58,603 nucleotides of DNA from Anaerolineales bacterium (lineage in GTDB: Bacteria; Chloroflexota; Anaerolineae; Anaerolineales; UBA11579): NCBI GenBank assembly GCA_026129305.1, contig JAHCII010000013.1, positions 1-58,603 of the forward strand. Reading direction: 5' to 3'. Below, piece by piece: positions 35,851 through 45,028 of the stretch. Position 1 is the stretch's first letter. Every line of letters begins with the position of its first letter. Below the pieces are notes generated by a model. The model was given only the letters and a program-made list of their open reading frames with translations. It ran no database searches and was not told the origin of the DNA. The translations under genes and the position numbers were made by a program.

Positions 35851-36816
35851 TCAGTTTAGGCGCTCCACCACATAATCAGCCAGCTGCAGCAGCGCGTCGC
35901 GCTCTGGGCGATCTGGCAAGCCCGCCAGCATATCCTTGGCGTCTTGCACCTGCTGCTTGGCTTCCCGATTGGCGAACTGCATGACTTCGCTGTGGCGGAT
36001 GTCATCCACCAGCGCATCCAGCTCGGCTTCGGGCAGGCGCTGACCTGCTTGCAGCGTGGCCAGGCGCCCATCGTCTGGATTGGCTTCGAGCCAATACAAA
36101 GAAGGTAGCGTCACCAGGCCCAAACGCAGATCGCTGGCGGCAGGCTTACCCAAATCATCGGCATTGGAAGAAAAGTCCAAAATATCGTCCACCATCTGGA
36201 AGGCCATCCCGATACCGTGGCCGTAAGCCCGCAGCGGCTCCAGATGATGCCGGTGGCCTTCCACCAGAACGCTGGGCGCCTTGGCGGCCAGCTCAAACAT
36301 CGAGGCCGTTTTGGCGTAAATGCGCTCCTGGTAAATATCGCGGTCAGTCAATGCGTTGCGCTGGAAGATCTGGGCGATCTCACCATTGACGATCGTGGAC
36401 AGGGTTTGAGCGAAGAAGTGCATCACTTCCGGGGAGCCAACCTGGGCGCCCAAACCGGCTGACTGCGAAAAGAGAAAATCGCCGGTCAAGATCGTGGCAG
36501 GGGTGCTCAGGGTGGAGTTGATCGTCGGCTGGCCGCGGCGCAGTTTCGAGTCGTCAATCAAGTCATCGTGCACCAGCGTAGCCGTATGCAATAGTTCCAC
36601 CGCGGCCGCCAGGCTGGTGCTGCGGTAATTATCCACTCCCAACATGCCACTGACCAACAACACCACCGTGGGCCGTACGCGTTTGCCGCCGGAGCCTAAC
36701 AGCTGATCCAGCGCCTCTTTCAGAATCGGATGATAGCCGTCGCCCTGGGCGCGCATACGCGCTTCCACTTCTAGCAGCAGATCCTGAATTTGGGTTTGGA
36801 AAGTCAGCGTGGTCAT
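35851..36816 (-). CDS. Polyprenyl (long-chain trans-isoprenyl) diphosphate synthase
   Basis: 321 aa. First Asp-rich motif DDLIDD (LVHDDLIDDSKLRRGQPT) and second DDILDF (FQMVDDILDF) chelate magnesium for head-to-tail condensation of IPP. The residues before the first motif are small/aliphatic (TATLVHDD), as in long-chain (C35-C50) synthases that provide quinone side chains. The ATG overlaps the tatD stop by 4 bp. Confidence 0.92.
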   Translation of the reverse strand: MTTLTFQTQIQDLLLEVEARMRAQGDGYHPILKEALDQLLGSGGKRVRPTVVLLVSGMLGVDNYRSTSLAAAVELLHTATLVHDDLIDDSKLRRGQPTINSTLSTPATILTGDFLFSQSAGLGAQVGSPEVMHFFAQTLSTIVNGEIAQIFQRNALTDRDIYQERIYAKTASMFELAAKAPSVLVEGHRHHLEPLRAYGHGIGMAFQMVDDILDFSSNADDLGKPAASDLRLGLVTLPSLYWLEANPDDGRLATLQAGQRLPEAELDALVDDIRHSEVMQFANREAKQQVQDAKDMLAGLPDRPERDALLQLADYVVERLN

Positions 36817-37613
36817 GCATCCTCAAAACGGAAAAGTCGTTCGGCGTTCGCCGTCGTGGCTTGGGCCACTTGCTCAAAAGGCACTCCGCGCAGTTCGGCC
36901 AATTTCTCGGCCACCAGGCGCACTTGTGCCGGATGGTTGCGTTGGCCGCGCCGCGGGTGTGGAGAAAGGAATGGGCTGTCAGTTTCGACCAACAGCTTCT
37001 CCAAGGGCAGCTCGGCCGCCAGGGTTTGCAGCTCTATGGCCTTTTTGAAGGTCAAAGGGCCAGTCAGTCCCACAAAAAAGGCGGCGGCCACTGCCTTTTC
37101 CGCCATGTCCCGATCGCCAGAGAAGGAGTGCAAAACGCCCGGACGTTCTGCCAGCGGTGAACCCACTGCAGCCAGCCCAGCCTGCCATTCCAGCAAGATC
37201 GCCAAGACATCCTGGCTGGCTTCCCGGTTGTGAATGATCACCGGCAGCCCCAGCTCTGCGGCCAGCGCTAACTGCGCCTGCAGCACTTTGTGCTGCTGCG
37301 GCTTGGGGGCCTTATCCCAATAATAATCCAGGCCGATCTCGCCAATCGCCACAACCTTCGGGCGGCCCGCCAGCTCGGCCAAGCGGCCGGGGCTGCTTTC
37401 GTCCCAGCTCGCGCTGTCGTTGGGGTGAACACCTACCGCAGCGTACACCCCAGGTTGAGACGCAGCCAGCGCGGCCGTGGCCGCGCTGTTTTGCAAGTCC
37501 ACCCCGGGGTTGAGTATCCTGGTCACGCCGGCCGCCTGCGCCGCTGCGATGACCGCTTCACGGTCATCGTCAAAGGCTTCGAAATCGAGATGGCAGTGCG
37601 TGTCGACCAGCAC
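36813..37613 (-). CDS. TatD family metal-dependent hydrolase
   Basis: 266 aa TIM-barrel DNase/hydrolase. DTHCHLDF gives the N-terminal HxH, EIGLDYYWD the metal Glu, VIIHNREAS a His, HSFSGD the next His and ETDSPFLSPHPRRGQRNHP the C-terminal Asp motif. TatD proteins are 3'-5' exonucleases in DNA repair or quality control. The start is a GTG 5 nt after the phosphohexomutase stop. Confidence 0.93.
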   Translation of the reverse strand: MLVDTHCHLDFEAFDDDREAVIAAAQAAGVTRILNPGVDLQNSAATAALAASQPGVYAAVGVHPNDSASWDESSPGRLAELAGRPKVVAIGEIGLDYYWDKAPKPQQHKVLQAQLALAAELGLPVIIHNREASQDVLAILLEWQAGLAAVGSPLAERPGVLHSFSGDRDMAEKAVAAAFFVGLTGPLTFKKAIELQTLAAELPLEKLLVETDSPFLSPHPRRGQRNHPAQVRLVAEKLAELRGVPFEQVAQATTANAERLFRFEDA

Positions 37614-37618
37614 AGTTG

Positions 37619-39040
37619 TTAAGCCAACCCAGCGACCTTCAAGCCGTCTTGCAGAATGGCCTGAAGCTTGTCCTCATGGGTGGTTTCCGTGTACACACGC
37701 AGTTTGGGCTCGGTGCCAGAGAAGCGGATCAGCAGCCAACCGCCATCTTCCAGGTTGAACTTGAAGCCGTCCACAGTTTCAAGGCCGGTCACTCTCAGGC
37801 CGCCGATCGTCTCGGGATCGGCGTTGAGGATGGTCTCTTCGCGAGCGGCGCGGTCACCGCTAAAAAGGGTGTCGATGCGATCGTAATAGTGCGCGCCGAC
37901 CTTCTCAAACAGCCATTCCACCAACTCGCTGGGCTTCTTGCCGGTCTTGACCATCAGATCCAGAAAATAGAGCCCGCCCAAAATGCCGTCACGCTCAGGC
38001 ACGTTGCCGCGGAAAGCATAGCCGCCGGACTCTTCGCCGCCGATCAGCGCATTGGTCTCGGAGAATTTGGGGGCTACGAACTTGAAGCCCACACCAGTCT
38101 CATGCACCGGCACGTCATAGATCTTGCCCAGTTTGTTCAGCATGGTCGTGGTGGAGAGTGTCTTGACAATATCGCCGCGCTCGCCGCGCACTTCCAGCAG
38201 ATAATAGGCCAGCAAGCCAAAAGCACGCAGCTGGTCAATAAACACGCCATTCTCATCCCCCAGACCCACGCGGTCAGCATCGCCATCGGTGATCAGCAGC
38301 ACATCGGCATGGTTGTCCACGGTAGCCTTCAGACCCGCGTCGACATTCGGGCGGATCGGCTCGGGCCGCAGCATCTCAGGGAAGATCGGGTTGCGCTCGT
38401 TATGGATCTCGACGACGCGGGTCTTGCCACCTTCCAATAAGCGTGGGAACCAGCCGGCGCCGTTGCCCCACATGGCATCCACCATGACCGTCAGGCCGGC
38501 GTCTTTGATAGGCTGCAGATCAATTAGATCCTTGAGATGTTCAATGTAGGCAGGCGCTGCATCAAAGATGGTCACCAAGCCGGCGTCCAGCGCTTCCTGC
38601 AGCGGCATACGCTGCACACCATCTGCACCGTCCGGGATGGCCGCCTCGATTTGGGCCAGGCCTTCAGGGTCAATCGCCCCGCCGGTCTCGTCGCGCACCT
38701 TAAAGCCGTTGTCGGTGGGCGGGTTGTGCGAAGCGGTGATGTTGACTGCGCCGCCCGCCCTTAGGGAGACCACCGCATAAGAAATCACCGGAGTTGGCGT
38801 AGCTTCCTGCGTCAAGTAGACTCGTACCCCGTTGCCTGCCAATACCTCAGCCACGGCCGCGGCAAAATTCTCAGAGTGGAAGCGCTTGTCATGACCCACC
38901 ACCACGCCCACCTCAGCCTTGCCCTGCTGCTTCATATATGAGGCAAAACCCTGGGCCGCCCGCTGCAAAGTGGCGAAGGTGTAATCCCGGGCGATCTCCC
39001 CTCGCCAACCGTCGGTTCCGAAAATGATGTCTTTGGCCAT
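37619..39040 (-). CDS. Phosphoglucomutase/phosphomannomutase
   Basis: 473 aa alpha-D-phosphohexomutase. The N-terminal [12 protein letters not shown], the phosphoserine loop [15 protein letters not shown], the metal loop [15 protein letters not shown], the sugar loop [12 protein letters not shown] and the phosphate-binding [15 protein letters not shown] are all present. It interconverts hexose-1- and -6-phosphates for glycogen or envelope sugars. AAGGAA precedes ATG 39040. Confidence 0.93.
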   Translation of the reverse strand: MAKDIIFGTDGWRGEIARDYTFATLQRAAQGFASYMKQQGKAEVGVVVGHDKRFHSENFAAAVAEVLAGNGVRVYLTQEATPTPVISYAVVSLRAGGAVNITASHNPPTDNGFKVRDETGGAIDPEGLAQIEAAIPDGADGVQRMPLQEALDAGLVTIFDAAPAYIEHLKDLIDLQPIKDAGLTVMVDAMWGNGAGWFPRLLEGGKTRVVEIHNERNPIFPEMLRPEPIRPNVDAGLKATVDNHADVLLITDGDADRVGLGDENGVFIDQLRAFGLLAYYLLEVRGERGDIVKTLSTTTMLNKLGKIYDVPVHETGVGFKFVAPKFSETNALIGGEESGGYAFRGNVPERDGILGGLYFLDLMVKTGKKPSELVEWLFEKVGAHYYDRIDTLFSGDRAAREETILNADPETIGGLRVTGLETVDGFKFNLEDGGWLLIRFSGTEPKLRVYTETTHEDKLQAILQDGLKVAGLA

Positions 39041-39193
39041 AATTTCCTTTTTGAGCGCGCAATACAATGTGATAATTAGTACAAAGCGATTATAACAGCA
39101 ATCCCCACCCGACATTTTAAGGGGCGCGGACAGGCCTGATTATCTCATTTTCAGAGGCGGAACTCCGAGAAAAAGCCAGTTTAGTGAACGCGC

Positions 39194-39199
39194 TATAAT
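39194..39199 (+). promoter_or_regulatory. -10 box of the iscS-like gene (leaderless)
   Basis: TATAAT, 7 nt before ATG 39207. No recognisable Shine-Dalgarno between the -10 and the start. Confidence 0.5.
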
Positions 39200-39206
39200 C
39201 GCCAGC

Positions 39207-40376
39207 ATGTCCGCCCGCCAATGGACCTACTTGGACCACGCCGCCACCACACCGCTGGATCCCCGCGTCCTGCAGGCTATGTTGCCCTACTTCAATGAAG
39301 ACTATGGCAACCCCGCCTCGGTGCACAGCTATGGCCAGCGCGCCGAGGCCGCTGTAGAAGCAGCTCGGGCCAACCTTGCCGCGCAGCTGCATTGCGCTCC
39401 GCACGAGCTGGTCTTCACCTCCGGCGGCACCGAAAGCAACAACCTGGCCCTGCGCGGCGCAGCGCTGGCGGCCCGCCAGCAGCGCGGCGCCCGCCACCTG
39501 CTGGTCAGCCCGGTAGAGCACGACGCCGTCGCCAAAACGGCGCGCGCTTTGGCGGAGCAATTCGACTTTGAACTGGAATGGCTGCCAGTGGACGGCTTTG
39601 GGCGCGTCGACCCGGCGGATGTTGCCCGCCGCCTGCGTCCCGAAACGGCCCTGGTCTCCGTGATCCTGGGCAACAACGAGATCGGCAGCCTCAATCCGCT
39701 GGCCGAGATTGGGGCGATTTGCCGCGAACGCGGCATTCCGCTGCACAGTGATGCGGTGCAAGCGGCGGCTCACCTGCCCATCGATGCCGCCAGCCTGCAA
39801 GTCGATCTGCTCACGATCAGCGCCCACAAATTTTATGGACCCAAAGGCATCGGCGCCTTATATGTGCGCCAGGGTGCGCCGCTCCTGCCGCAGCAAATCG
39901 GCGGCAGCCATGAAGAAGGCCGTCGCGCCGGCACCCTCAACGTGCCGCTTATCGTTGGCATGGCCAAGGCTCTGGAACTGATCCAAAACGAGATGGAAGA
40001 ACAAGGCCAGCGGCTGCGGTCGCTGCGAGATGAACTTATTCAGGGCGTACTTAACGCCATCCCTGACGCCCAGCTCACCGGGCACCCCAGAGAACGCCTG
40101 GCCAACCATGCCAGCTTCGTGTTCGAAGACGTGGACGGCAACGCCCTGCTGATGCTGCTGGATGATGCCGGTTTCGCCTGCTCTTCCGGCTCAGCCTGCA
40201 AGACCGCCAACCCGGAACCCAGCCAGGTGCTGCTGGCCCTGGGCCTCACACCGCAGTGGGCACTGGGTTCGCTGCGCGTTACGTTGGGCAAGGACAGTAC
40301 GCCAGAGCAGGTGCAAGCCCTGCTGTCCGCGCTGCCGGCGCTGGTGGCTCGCGCTCGCCAGCTGGAGTTGGCATGA
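39207..40376 (+). CDS. Cysteine desulfurase (NifS/IscS type)
   Basis: 389 aa, class V aminotransferase fold. TYLDHAATTPLDPRV opens the protein, FTSGGTESNNLAL binds PLP, ISAHKFYGPKGIGALYV contains the PLP lysine, and FACSSGSACKT holds the mobile active-site Cys of the group I (IscS/NifS) loop. It overlaps mnmA by 4 bp, so its main task is probably sulfur supply for tRNA 2-thiouridine; SufS in the suf operon would serve Fe-S assembly. Confidence 0.95.
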   Translation: MSARQWTYLDHAATTPLDPRVLQAMLPYFNEDYGNPASVHSYGQRAEAAVEAARANLAAQLHCAPHELVFTSGGTESNNLALRGAALAARQQRGARHLLVSPVEHDAVAKTARALAEQFDFELEWLPVDGFGRVDPADVARRLRPETALVSVILGNNEIGSLNPLAEIGAICRERGIPLHSDAVQAAAHLPIDAASLQVDLLTISAHKFYGPKGIGALYVRQGAPLLPQQIGGSHEEGRRAGTLNVPLIVGMAKALELIQNEMEEQGQRLRSLRDELIQGVLNAIPDAQLTGHPRERLANHASFVFEDVDGNALLMLLDDAGFACSSGSACKTANPEPSQVLLALGLTPQWALGSLRVTLGKDSTPEQVQALLSALPALVARARQLELA

Positions 40377-41491
40377 GCCAGGGCAAGGTCGTGGTCGCCA
40401 TGAGCGGCGGGGTGGACAGCTCAGTGGTGGCCGCCCTGCTCCAGCAGCAGGGTTACCAGGTCAGCGGTATGATGCTGCGCCTGTGGTCTGAACCCGGACG
40501 CGAAGCCAGCAACCGCTGCTGCACGCCGGAATCGATGGCCATCGCCCGCCGGGTCGCCGGCCAGTTGGGCATCCCCTTTTATGCCGTCAACGCCCAGGAA
40601 AGCTTCCGAAACATCGTAGTGCAATCCTTTCTGGACGGCTATGCCGCCGGTGGCACGCCCAACCCCTGCCTGGCCTGCAACCGCCAGATCCGCTGGGAGT
40701 TCCTGCTGGAACGCGCCCTGGCGCTGGGCGCCGATTACCTGGCCACCGGCCACTATGTGCGACTGCAGCGCCAACCCGGACAGCCAGTGCGCCTGTTCGA
40801 GGCAAAAGACCAGCACAAAGACCAGTCCTATGTGCTGCATGTGCTCAACCAGGCCAAGCTCAAGCATGCCCTCTTTCCCTTGGGAGACATGACCAAAGGC
40901 AAAGTGCGCCAAATCGCAGCAGATCTTAACCTGCCGGCGGCCACATCCAAGGAAAGCCAAGATCTGTGCTTCCTGGCCGGCCAGGATTACCGAGATTTCC
41001 TAGAGCGCCACCAGCCGCAGCTGAGCCAACCCGGCCCGATCACTGACCGCGCCGGCCACAAGCTCGGCGAGCACACCGGCCTGGCCCACTACACCATCGG
41101 CCAGCGCAAGGGGCTGGGCATCCCGGCTGCCCAGCCTTTGTACGTGCTGGCCAAGGACACCGCCAACAACACGCTGGTGGTCGGCTTCGAGGATGAGCTT
41201 GGCGGCCGTAGCCTATTGACTGGCCCCGTGAACTGGCTGTCTGGCGCGGCGCCGCAAACACCCTTCGAAGCCGAAGTCAAGATACGGTACAGTGCCCGCA
41301 AAGCCGCAGGCTGGGTTACTCCCTTGCCAGACGGCGGTGCCCAAGTGGATTTTGCCCAGCCCCTGCGCGATATAACTCCGGGGCAGGCTGCGGTCTTTTA
41401 TGTCAATGGGGAAGTGTTGGGTGGCGGTCTGATCGCCCAGCCATCCCCCCAATCCCATCCCGCCAACCCACTGGCCATTGCTGTCGAATGA
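40373..41491 (+). CDS. mnmA: tRNA-specific 2-thiouridylase MnmA
   Basis: 372 aa. The PP-loop is [15 protein letters not shown], the first catalytic Cys is in [11 protein letters not shown] and the second in [25 protein letters not shown] and the C-terminal beta domain follow. It thiolates U34 of Lys/Glu/Gln tRNAs using persulfide from the adjacent IscS. ATG 40373 overlaps the desulfurase stop (ATGA); the longer in-frame start is rejected. Confidence 0.96.
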   Translation: MSQGKVVVAMSGGVDSSVVAALLQQQGYQVSGMMLRLWSEPGREASNRCCTPESMAIARRVAGQLGIPFYAVNAQESFRNIVVQSFLDGYAAGGTPNPCLACNRQIRWEFLLERALALGADYLATGHYVRLQRQPGQPVRLFEAKDQHKDQSYVLHVLNQAKLKHALFPLGDMTKGKVRQIAADLNLPAATSKESQDLCFLAGQDYRDFLERHQPQLSQPGPITDRAGHKLGEHTGLAHYTIGQRKGLGIPAAQPLYVLAKDTANNTLVVGFEDELGGRSLLTGPVNWLSGAAPQTPFEAEVKIRYSARKAAGWVTPLPDGGAQVDFAQPLRDITPGQAAVFYVNGEVLGGGLIAQPSPQSHPANPLAIAVE

Positions 41492-41754
41492 CGCTGCCTT
41501 CATTTCTCCTTGGGGCTACCTTGGCCACTCTGCTGGGCGCCGCCTTCCATCTCTGGCGCGGCGGCAGTCTGGGCCGCTTGCTGCTCTATCTGGGGTTGGC
41601 CTGGGGCGGCTTTTGGGTCGGTCACAGCCTGGCCGCCCAATTTGATCTTGGCCTTTTCCAGATCGGCCCACTCTATGCCGGCTTGGGCGTGCTGGGCGGG
41701 CTGGGCGCCTTGTTCTTGGGCTACTGGCTCTTCGTGATCCAGCCGGGCTATTAG
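41488..41754 (+). CDS. Small membrane protein, unknown
   Basis: 88 aa with three hydrophobic helices (about 3-20, 30-48, 58-84) and no recognised motif. It overlaps mnmA by 4 bp (ATGA) and ends 1 nt before trmI, so it is a genuine operon member and not a spurious ORF. Confidence 0.75.
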   Translation: MTLPSFLLGATLATLLGAAFHLWRGGSLGRLLLYLGLAWGGFWVGHSLAAQFDLGLFQIGPLYAGLGVLGGLGALFLGYWLFVIQPGY

Positions 41755-41755
41755 C

Positions 41756-42559
41756 ATGGCCGCCCGTCACAGCCATGCCCAGGCCGGTGACCTGGCCCAT
41801 TTGCTCGGCCCGCGCGGCCAAACCATGACTGCCCAGCTCACTCCCGGTGGCCGCATCGAAACCATGCACGGCATCCTGACCCATGACGATCTGATCGGCC
41901 AGGAATGGGGTAGCCGTGTCTTCAGCCACTTGGGCAAGCACTTCATCCTCTTGCAGCCGGCGCTGGACGATGTTCTCCGCGATATAGAGCGCGTCACCCA
42001 AGTCGTCTACCCTAAAGACATCGGCTACATATTGCTCAGCCTCGGCATCGGCCCGGGCAGCCGTGTGCTCGAAGCTGGCACCGGCTCCGGCGCGCTGACC
42101 GCCGCTTTGGCCCATGCCGTGGGCGACCAGGGCCATGTCTTCAGCTATGAACGTCGCGCCGAGACCCAGGTGGCGGCCCGCAGGAACCTGGAACAGCTTG
42201 GCCTGGCCCAACGCGTCACCTTTCAAGTGAGCGACGCCGCCGACGGGTTTGACGAACAGGACCTGCAAGCCGTCTTCCTGGATCTGCCCAACCCGGAGGA
42301 TTATCTCGCCCAGGTGCGCGCCGCCCTGCAGTCCGGCGGCTTCTTTGGCAGCCTGCTGCCCACCACCAACCAGGTCAGTCTGCTGATCACGGCGCTGAAA
42401 CAGCATGATTTCGGCTTTCTGGAGGTCTCGGAGATCTTGCACCGCTATTACCAACCCATCGCCGCCCGCCTGCGACCCGTGGACAATATGACCGGCCACA
42501 CTGGCTTCCTTATCTTCGCTCGCAAGCTGGTCACCGGCCAAAATGAGGCAGAGGACTGA
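41756..42559 (+). CDS. trmI: tRNA (adenine-58-N1)-methyltransferase TrmI-type
   Basis: 267 aa. The N-terminal beta domain (QTMTAQLTPGGRIETMHGILTHDDLIGQEWGS) and the SAM motif VLEAGTGSGALTAALA, followed by the catalytic-loop LDLPNPEDYL and the C-terminal NMTGHTGFLIFARKL, match TrmI, which makes m1A58 in the T-loop. It sits in a tRNA modification operon after mnmA. Confidence 0.93.
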   Translation: MAARHSHAQAGDLAHLLGPRGQTMTAQLTPGGRIETMHGILTHDDLIGQEWGSRVFSHLGKHFILLQPALDDVLRDIERVTQVVYPKDIGYILLSLGIGPGSRVLEAGTGSGALTAALAHAVGDQGHVFSYERRAETQVAARRNLEQLGLAQRVTFQVSDAADGFDEQDLQAVFLDLPNPEDYLAQVRAALQSGGFFGSLLPTTNQVSLLITALKQHDFGFLEVSEILHRYYQPIAARLRPVDNMTGHTGFLIFARKLVTGQNEAED

Positions 42560-43128
42560 TGCGCAAACGCTACGAGCGTCCCGGCCCGTTTGGTCGCCCT
42601 CAGCAAGACAAAAAACCGCGCCGCATGCTGCCAGGGCGCGCCCTCAACCCGCGCATCCAGCGTGAGTTGCGCCACGCCAATCATCTGCTGACTCTGGGAG
42701 AACACCGCCGCGCCGCGGAAATCTTCGCTGACATCGCCGTCAAAGCCCATGATTTGGGCATCGTCTACCCGGCCCCGATGCTGCATTTGCAGGCCGCCCA
42801 TGCCCTACTGTTCGTGGGTGATGGGGCGGCCTCTGTGGCTCAGGCCCGTCGTGGTCTGGAACTGCTCTCGGCCCAGGAGCGCGGGCCGCTGCTGCACAGC
42901 CAGGGCCAGCGTTATCTGCGGGATGCACACGAGAGCGAAGCCGCCCCTGAAGTTGTAAAAGAGCTTGCAGCTTGGCTGGCGCAGCAACCCGCTGGCGCTG
43001 CAGCCGCACCAACCCAGACCTGTCCGTACTGCGGAGCCAACGCCAGCTTAAGCCCGTTGCCGGTTCGCCGCGGCCAGGCCAGCCAATGCAGTTACTGCGC
43101 CAGCATCTTGGTGCTGCCCGATGCATAA
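42559..43128 (+). CDS. TPR-like helical protein with C-terminal zinc ribbon
   Basis: 189 aa. Residues 30-130 look like two or three TPR-like helical hairpins (HANHLLTLGEHRRAAEIFADIA; QAAHALLFVGDGAASVAQARRGLELL). The C-terminus is a zinc ribbon CPYCGAN...CSYCAS. The N-terminus is basic and Pro-rich. The start overlaps the trmI stop and the end overlaps the Nudix start by 8 nt, so translation is coupled. No function assigned. Confidence 0.78.
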   Translation: MRKRYERPGPFGRPQQDKKPRRMLPGRALNPRIQRELRHANHLLTLGEHRRAAEIFADIAVKAHDLGIVYPAPMLHLQAAHALLFVGDGAASVAQARRGLELLSAQERGPLLHSQGQRYLRDAHESEAAPEVVKELAAWLAQQPAGAAAAPTQTCPYCGANASLSPLPVRRGQASQCSYCASILVLPDA

Positions 43129-43720
43129 CCTCAGCGAAGACACCATCCGTCAGCGTCTGGCAGCGCGCGCCGCCGACCCGTATATCAGCCCCTATCGCGA
43201 GCTGCACGGCCAAACCGAGCCGCGTCCCGCCGCGGTGCTCATCCCGCTCCTGCGCCAAAATGACGAATGGCACCTGCTCTACATTTTGCGCGCCCAGGTG
43301 CAGGGTGATATGCACAGCGGCCAGGTGGCCTTCCCCGGCGGCCGCCTGGATCCAGATGAGACTCAACCCGAACAAGCAGCACTGCGCGAAGCCCAGGAAG
43401 AGGTTGGCCTGGAACCCAGCGGCGTGCGTTTGCTCGGCCACATGGAGGAATTCATCACGATCAGCAACTACCAGGTCACCCCGGTTGTGGGCGTGATCCC
43501 CTGGCCCTTTGAGCTGCAGCTGCAAGGCAGTGAGGTGCAGCGCGCTTTCACCATCCCGCTGGACTGGCTGGCGGACCCGGCCAACCGTGAAGAACGCCAG
43601 CGCATCGCGCCGGATGGGCACACACTCAACGTGGTCTACTTCACCGAATATGACCGTGAATTGCTGTGGGGGCTGACGGCCCGCATCACGCTGAATTTCC
43701 TTGACGCACTGGGGTTGTGA
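43121..43720 (+). CDS. Nudix hydrolase, CoA pyrophosphatase (NudL)-like
   Basis: 199 aa. The Nudix box is GGRLDPDETQPEQ...REAQEEVGL (G-x5-E-x7-REAxEExGL). The preceding HSGQVAFPGG and the following LGHMEEFITISNYQVTPVVG match the CoA-diphosphatase subfamily (PF00293 with the UPF0035 signature LLTxRS-like region upstream as LLYILRAQ). It cleaves CoA or related nucleotide diphosphates. Confidence 0.88.
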   Translation: MHNLSEDTIRQRLAARAADPYISPYRELHGQTEPRPAAVLIPLLRQNDEWHLLYILRAQVQGDMHSGQVAFPGGRLDPDETQPEQAALREAQEEVGLEPSGVRLLGHMEEFITISNYQVTPVVGVIPWPFELQLQGSEVQRAFTIPLDWLADPANREERQRIAPDGHTLNVVYFTEYDRELLWGLTARITLNFLDALGL

Positions 43721-43722
43721 AC

Positions 43723-43755
43723 AAAAAGAGCCCGCCTGATTGGCGGGCTCTTTTT
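43723..43755. terminator. Bidirectional intrinsic terminator
   Basis: Hairpin GAGCCCGCC/GGCGGGCTC with five flanking A and five T between the convergent Nudix and rplY genes. Confidence 0.88.
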
Positions 43756-43768
43756 CAGACTAACAGGC

Positions 43769-44389
43769 TTACTCTTCGGATTTCTCGGCTTCTGCGGCCG
43801 GGGCCAGACCTTCGCTCCTGCTGGTCTCTTCGACTGCTGGGGCAGCGCTCACCACGATCAGCTCATCCGGGTCGCTCAGAATTTCGACGTTTGCCGGGGC
43901 CACCAGGTCGCGCACGAAGATCGTGTCGCCGTATTCCGCCAGGGTGGACACATCCACCACAAAGTGATCCGGCAGGTCCTGGGGCAGGCTCTCTACTTCC
44001 ACCGTTTCCAGGCCAGTCACCAGCATGCCATTTAGGTTGGTGACCACCGGAGCCTTGCCCTCCAGGATGATGCGCACTTCCGTCCGCACCTTGTCGGTGA
44101 GGGATACAGCCAGGAAATCCACATGGGTCAAGTCGCCCAGGATCTTGTCCATCTGGAAGTCACGCACCAATGCGCTGTACTTCTCGCCTTCCAGATCAAT
44201 CGTGATCAAGCTGGAATAGCTGGCCTTGCGCAACACCTTGGCCAGGTCCAAGCGGTCCAGTGTGATCGCAATCGGCTTCTCTACGGTGCGCCCGTAGATG
44301 ATCGCCGGCGTTTTGCCTTGAGTGCGCAGCTGGTTGACCTTCTTGCCTGTCAACGTGCGCCGAGTGGCCTTCACATAAAAATCTTCCAT
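43769..44389 (-). CDS. rplY: 50S ribosomal protein L25/general stress protein Ctc
   Basis: 206 aa, the long Ctc/TL5 form: an N-terminal L25 5S-rRNA-binding domain (about 1-95, with GKKVNQLRTQGKTPAIIYG and LVRDFQMDKILGDLTHVDFL) and a C-terminal beta domain (about 100-185), ending in an acidic Ala/Glu tail. It binds 5S rRNA in the 50S subunit. ATG 44389 is preceded by AAGGAAGG and a TTG codon. Confidence 0.94.
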   Translation of the reverse strand: MEDFYVKATRRTLTGKKVNQLRTQGKTPAIIYGRTVEKPIAITLDRLDLAKVLRKASYSSLITIDLEGEKYSALVRDFQMDKILGDLTHVDFLAVSLTDKVRTEVRIILEGKAPVVTNLNGMLVTGLETVEVESLPQDLPDHFVVDVSTLAEYGDTIFVRDLVAPANVEILSDPDELIVVSAAPAVEETSRSEGLAPAAEAEKSEE

Positions 44390-44568
44390 CAAAACCTTCC
44401 TTGGGGGACGCCTCTCACCGAGATCGGTTACCTTCGCCCCGACAGGTCCGGCACGGATGCCGGTTGCACACTAAGCTTCAAGGGCAATCACTGCCACCAT
44501 CCGCCAAAAACGCCTCCAGCCGGAGACGTTTCGAGCCAAATTGTAGCTTCAAGCGCAACTTACGTCAA
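44390..44568 (-). promoter_or_regulatory. rplY promoter and structured leader
   Basis: Minus strand TTGACG (complement of 44563-44568), 17 nt, TACAAT (complement of 44540-44545). The roughly 145-nt leader begins with a hairpin (CGTCTCC/GGAGGCG, 44511-44528) followed by TTTTT, then a second hairpin CCGGCAT...GTGCCGG near 44450. The first hairpin lies too close to the transcript start for normal termination. Autoregulation by the ribosomal protein is possible but unproven. Confidence 0.55.
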
Positions 44569-44669
44569 TCCTTCTAGTGCTTGGCGCCGAAAGCAAGTTT
44601 AGGCATGCATCTTGCAACTAGGCATTGTGTCTGCGTTTTACAGGCAAACCTTTTGACAGGAGAATGACG

Positions 44670-45002
44670 ATGTACGAAATCACCCAAACCGATACGCTGC
44701 TGGTCATGGGCGCCGCCATGTTCTTTCTGGGCATGTGCACGCTCACCATTGGTTTGTTCGTGCTGCTGACCCGCACCATGAACAAAGACATCAAGAACAT
44801 CAGCAACACGGCCACCAAGATGGTCCAGAAGGGCATCGCCGAAGATGTTTCCGCGCTGGTTGGCAACGCCACCGCGCTGCTCGATACGGTCTCGACCCTG
44901 GTGCGCACCGCCGCTGGCGTAGGCATTTTCATGACTGCGCTGGGCCTGGGCATGATGGCCGCCGCCTACTGGGTCGTGCTGCAAGTCAACTGGGCCGGCT
45001 AA
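44670..45002 (+). CDS. Two-TM membrane protein of the TPR-protease operon
   Basis: 110 aa. Two hydrophobic helices (about 9-33 and 84-107) flank a soluble stretch with amphipathic character (TRTMNKDIKNISNTATKMVQ...SALVGNATALLDTVSTLVRT). AGGAG lies 7 nt before ATG 44670, which is chosen over the ATG two codons earlier. It is the first gene of a three-gene operon (26 nt to the TPR gene) and may anchor or signal for the two large proteins (inference). A weak promoter (TTGCAA, 18 nt, TTTTAC, 44612-44641) may drive the operon. Confidence 0.72.
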   Translation: MYEITQTDTLLVMGAAMFFLGMCTLTIGLFVLLTRTMNKDIKNISNTATKMVQKGIAEDVSALVGNATALLDTVSTLVRTAAGVGIFMTALGLGMMAAAYWVVLQVNWAG

Positions 45003-45028
45003 GCCGCGCTGGAACCGGAACGGCGCTC

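Noticed and set aside
44511..44528. Hairpin plus T5 as an intrinsic terminator of rplY
   Set aside because: It begins within a few nucleotides of the predicted transcript start, too early for normal intrinsic termination.
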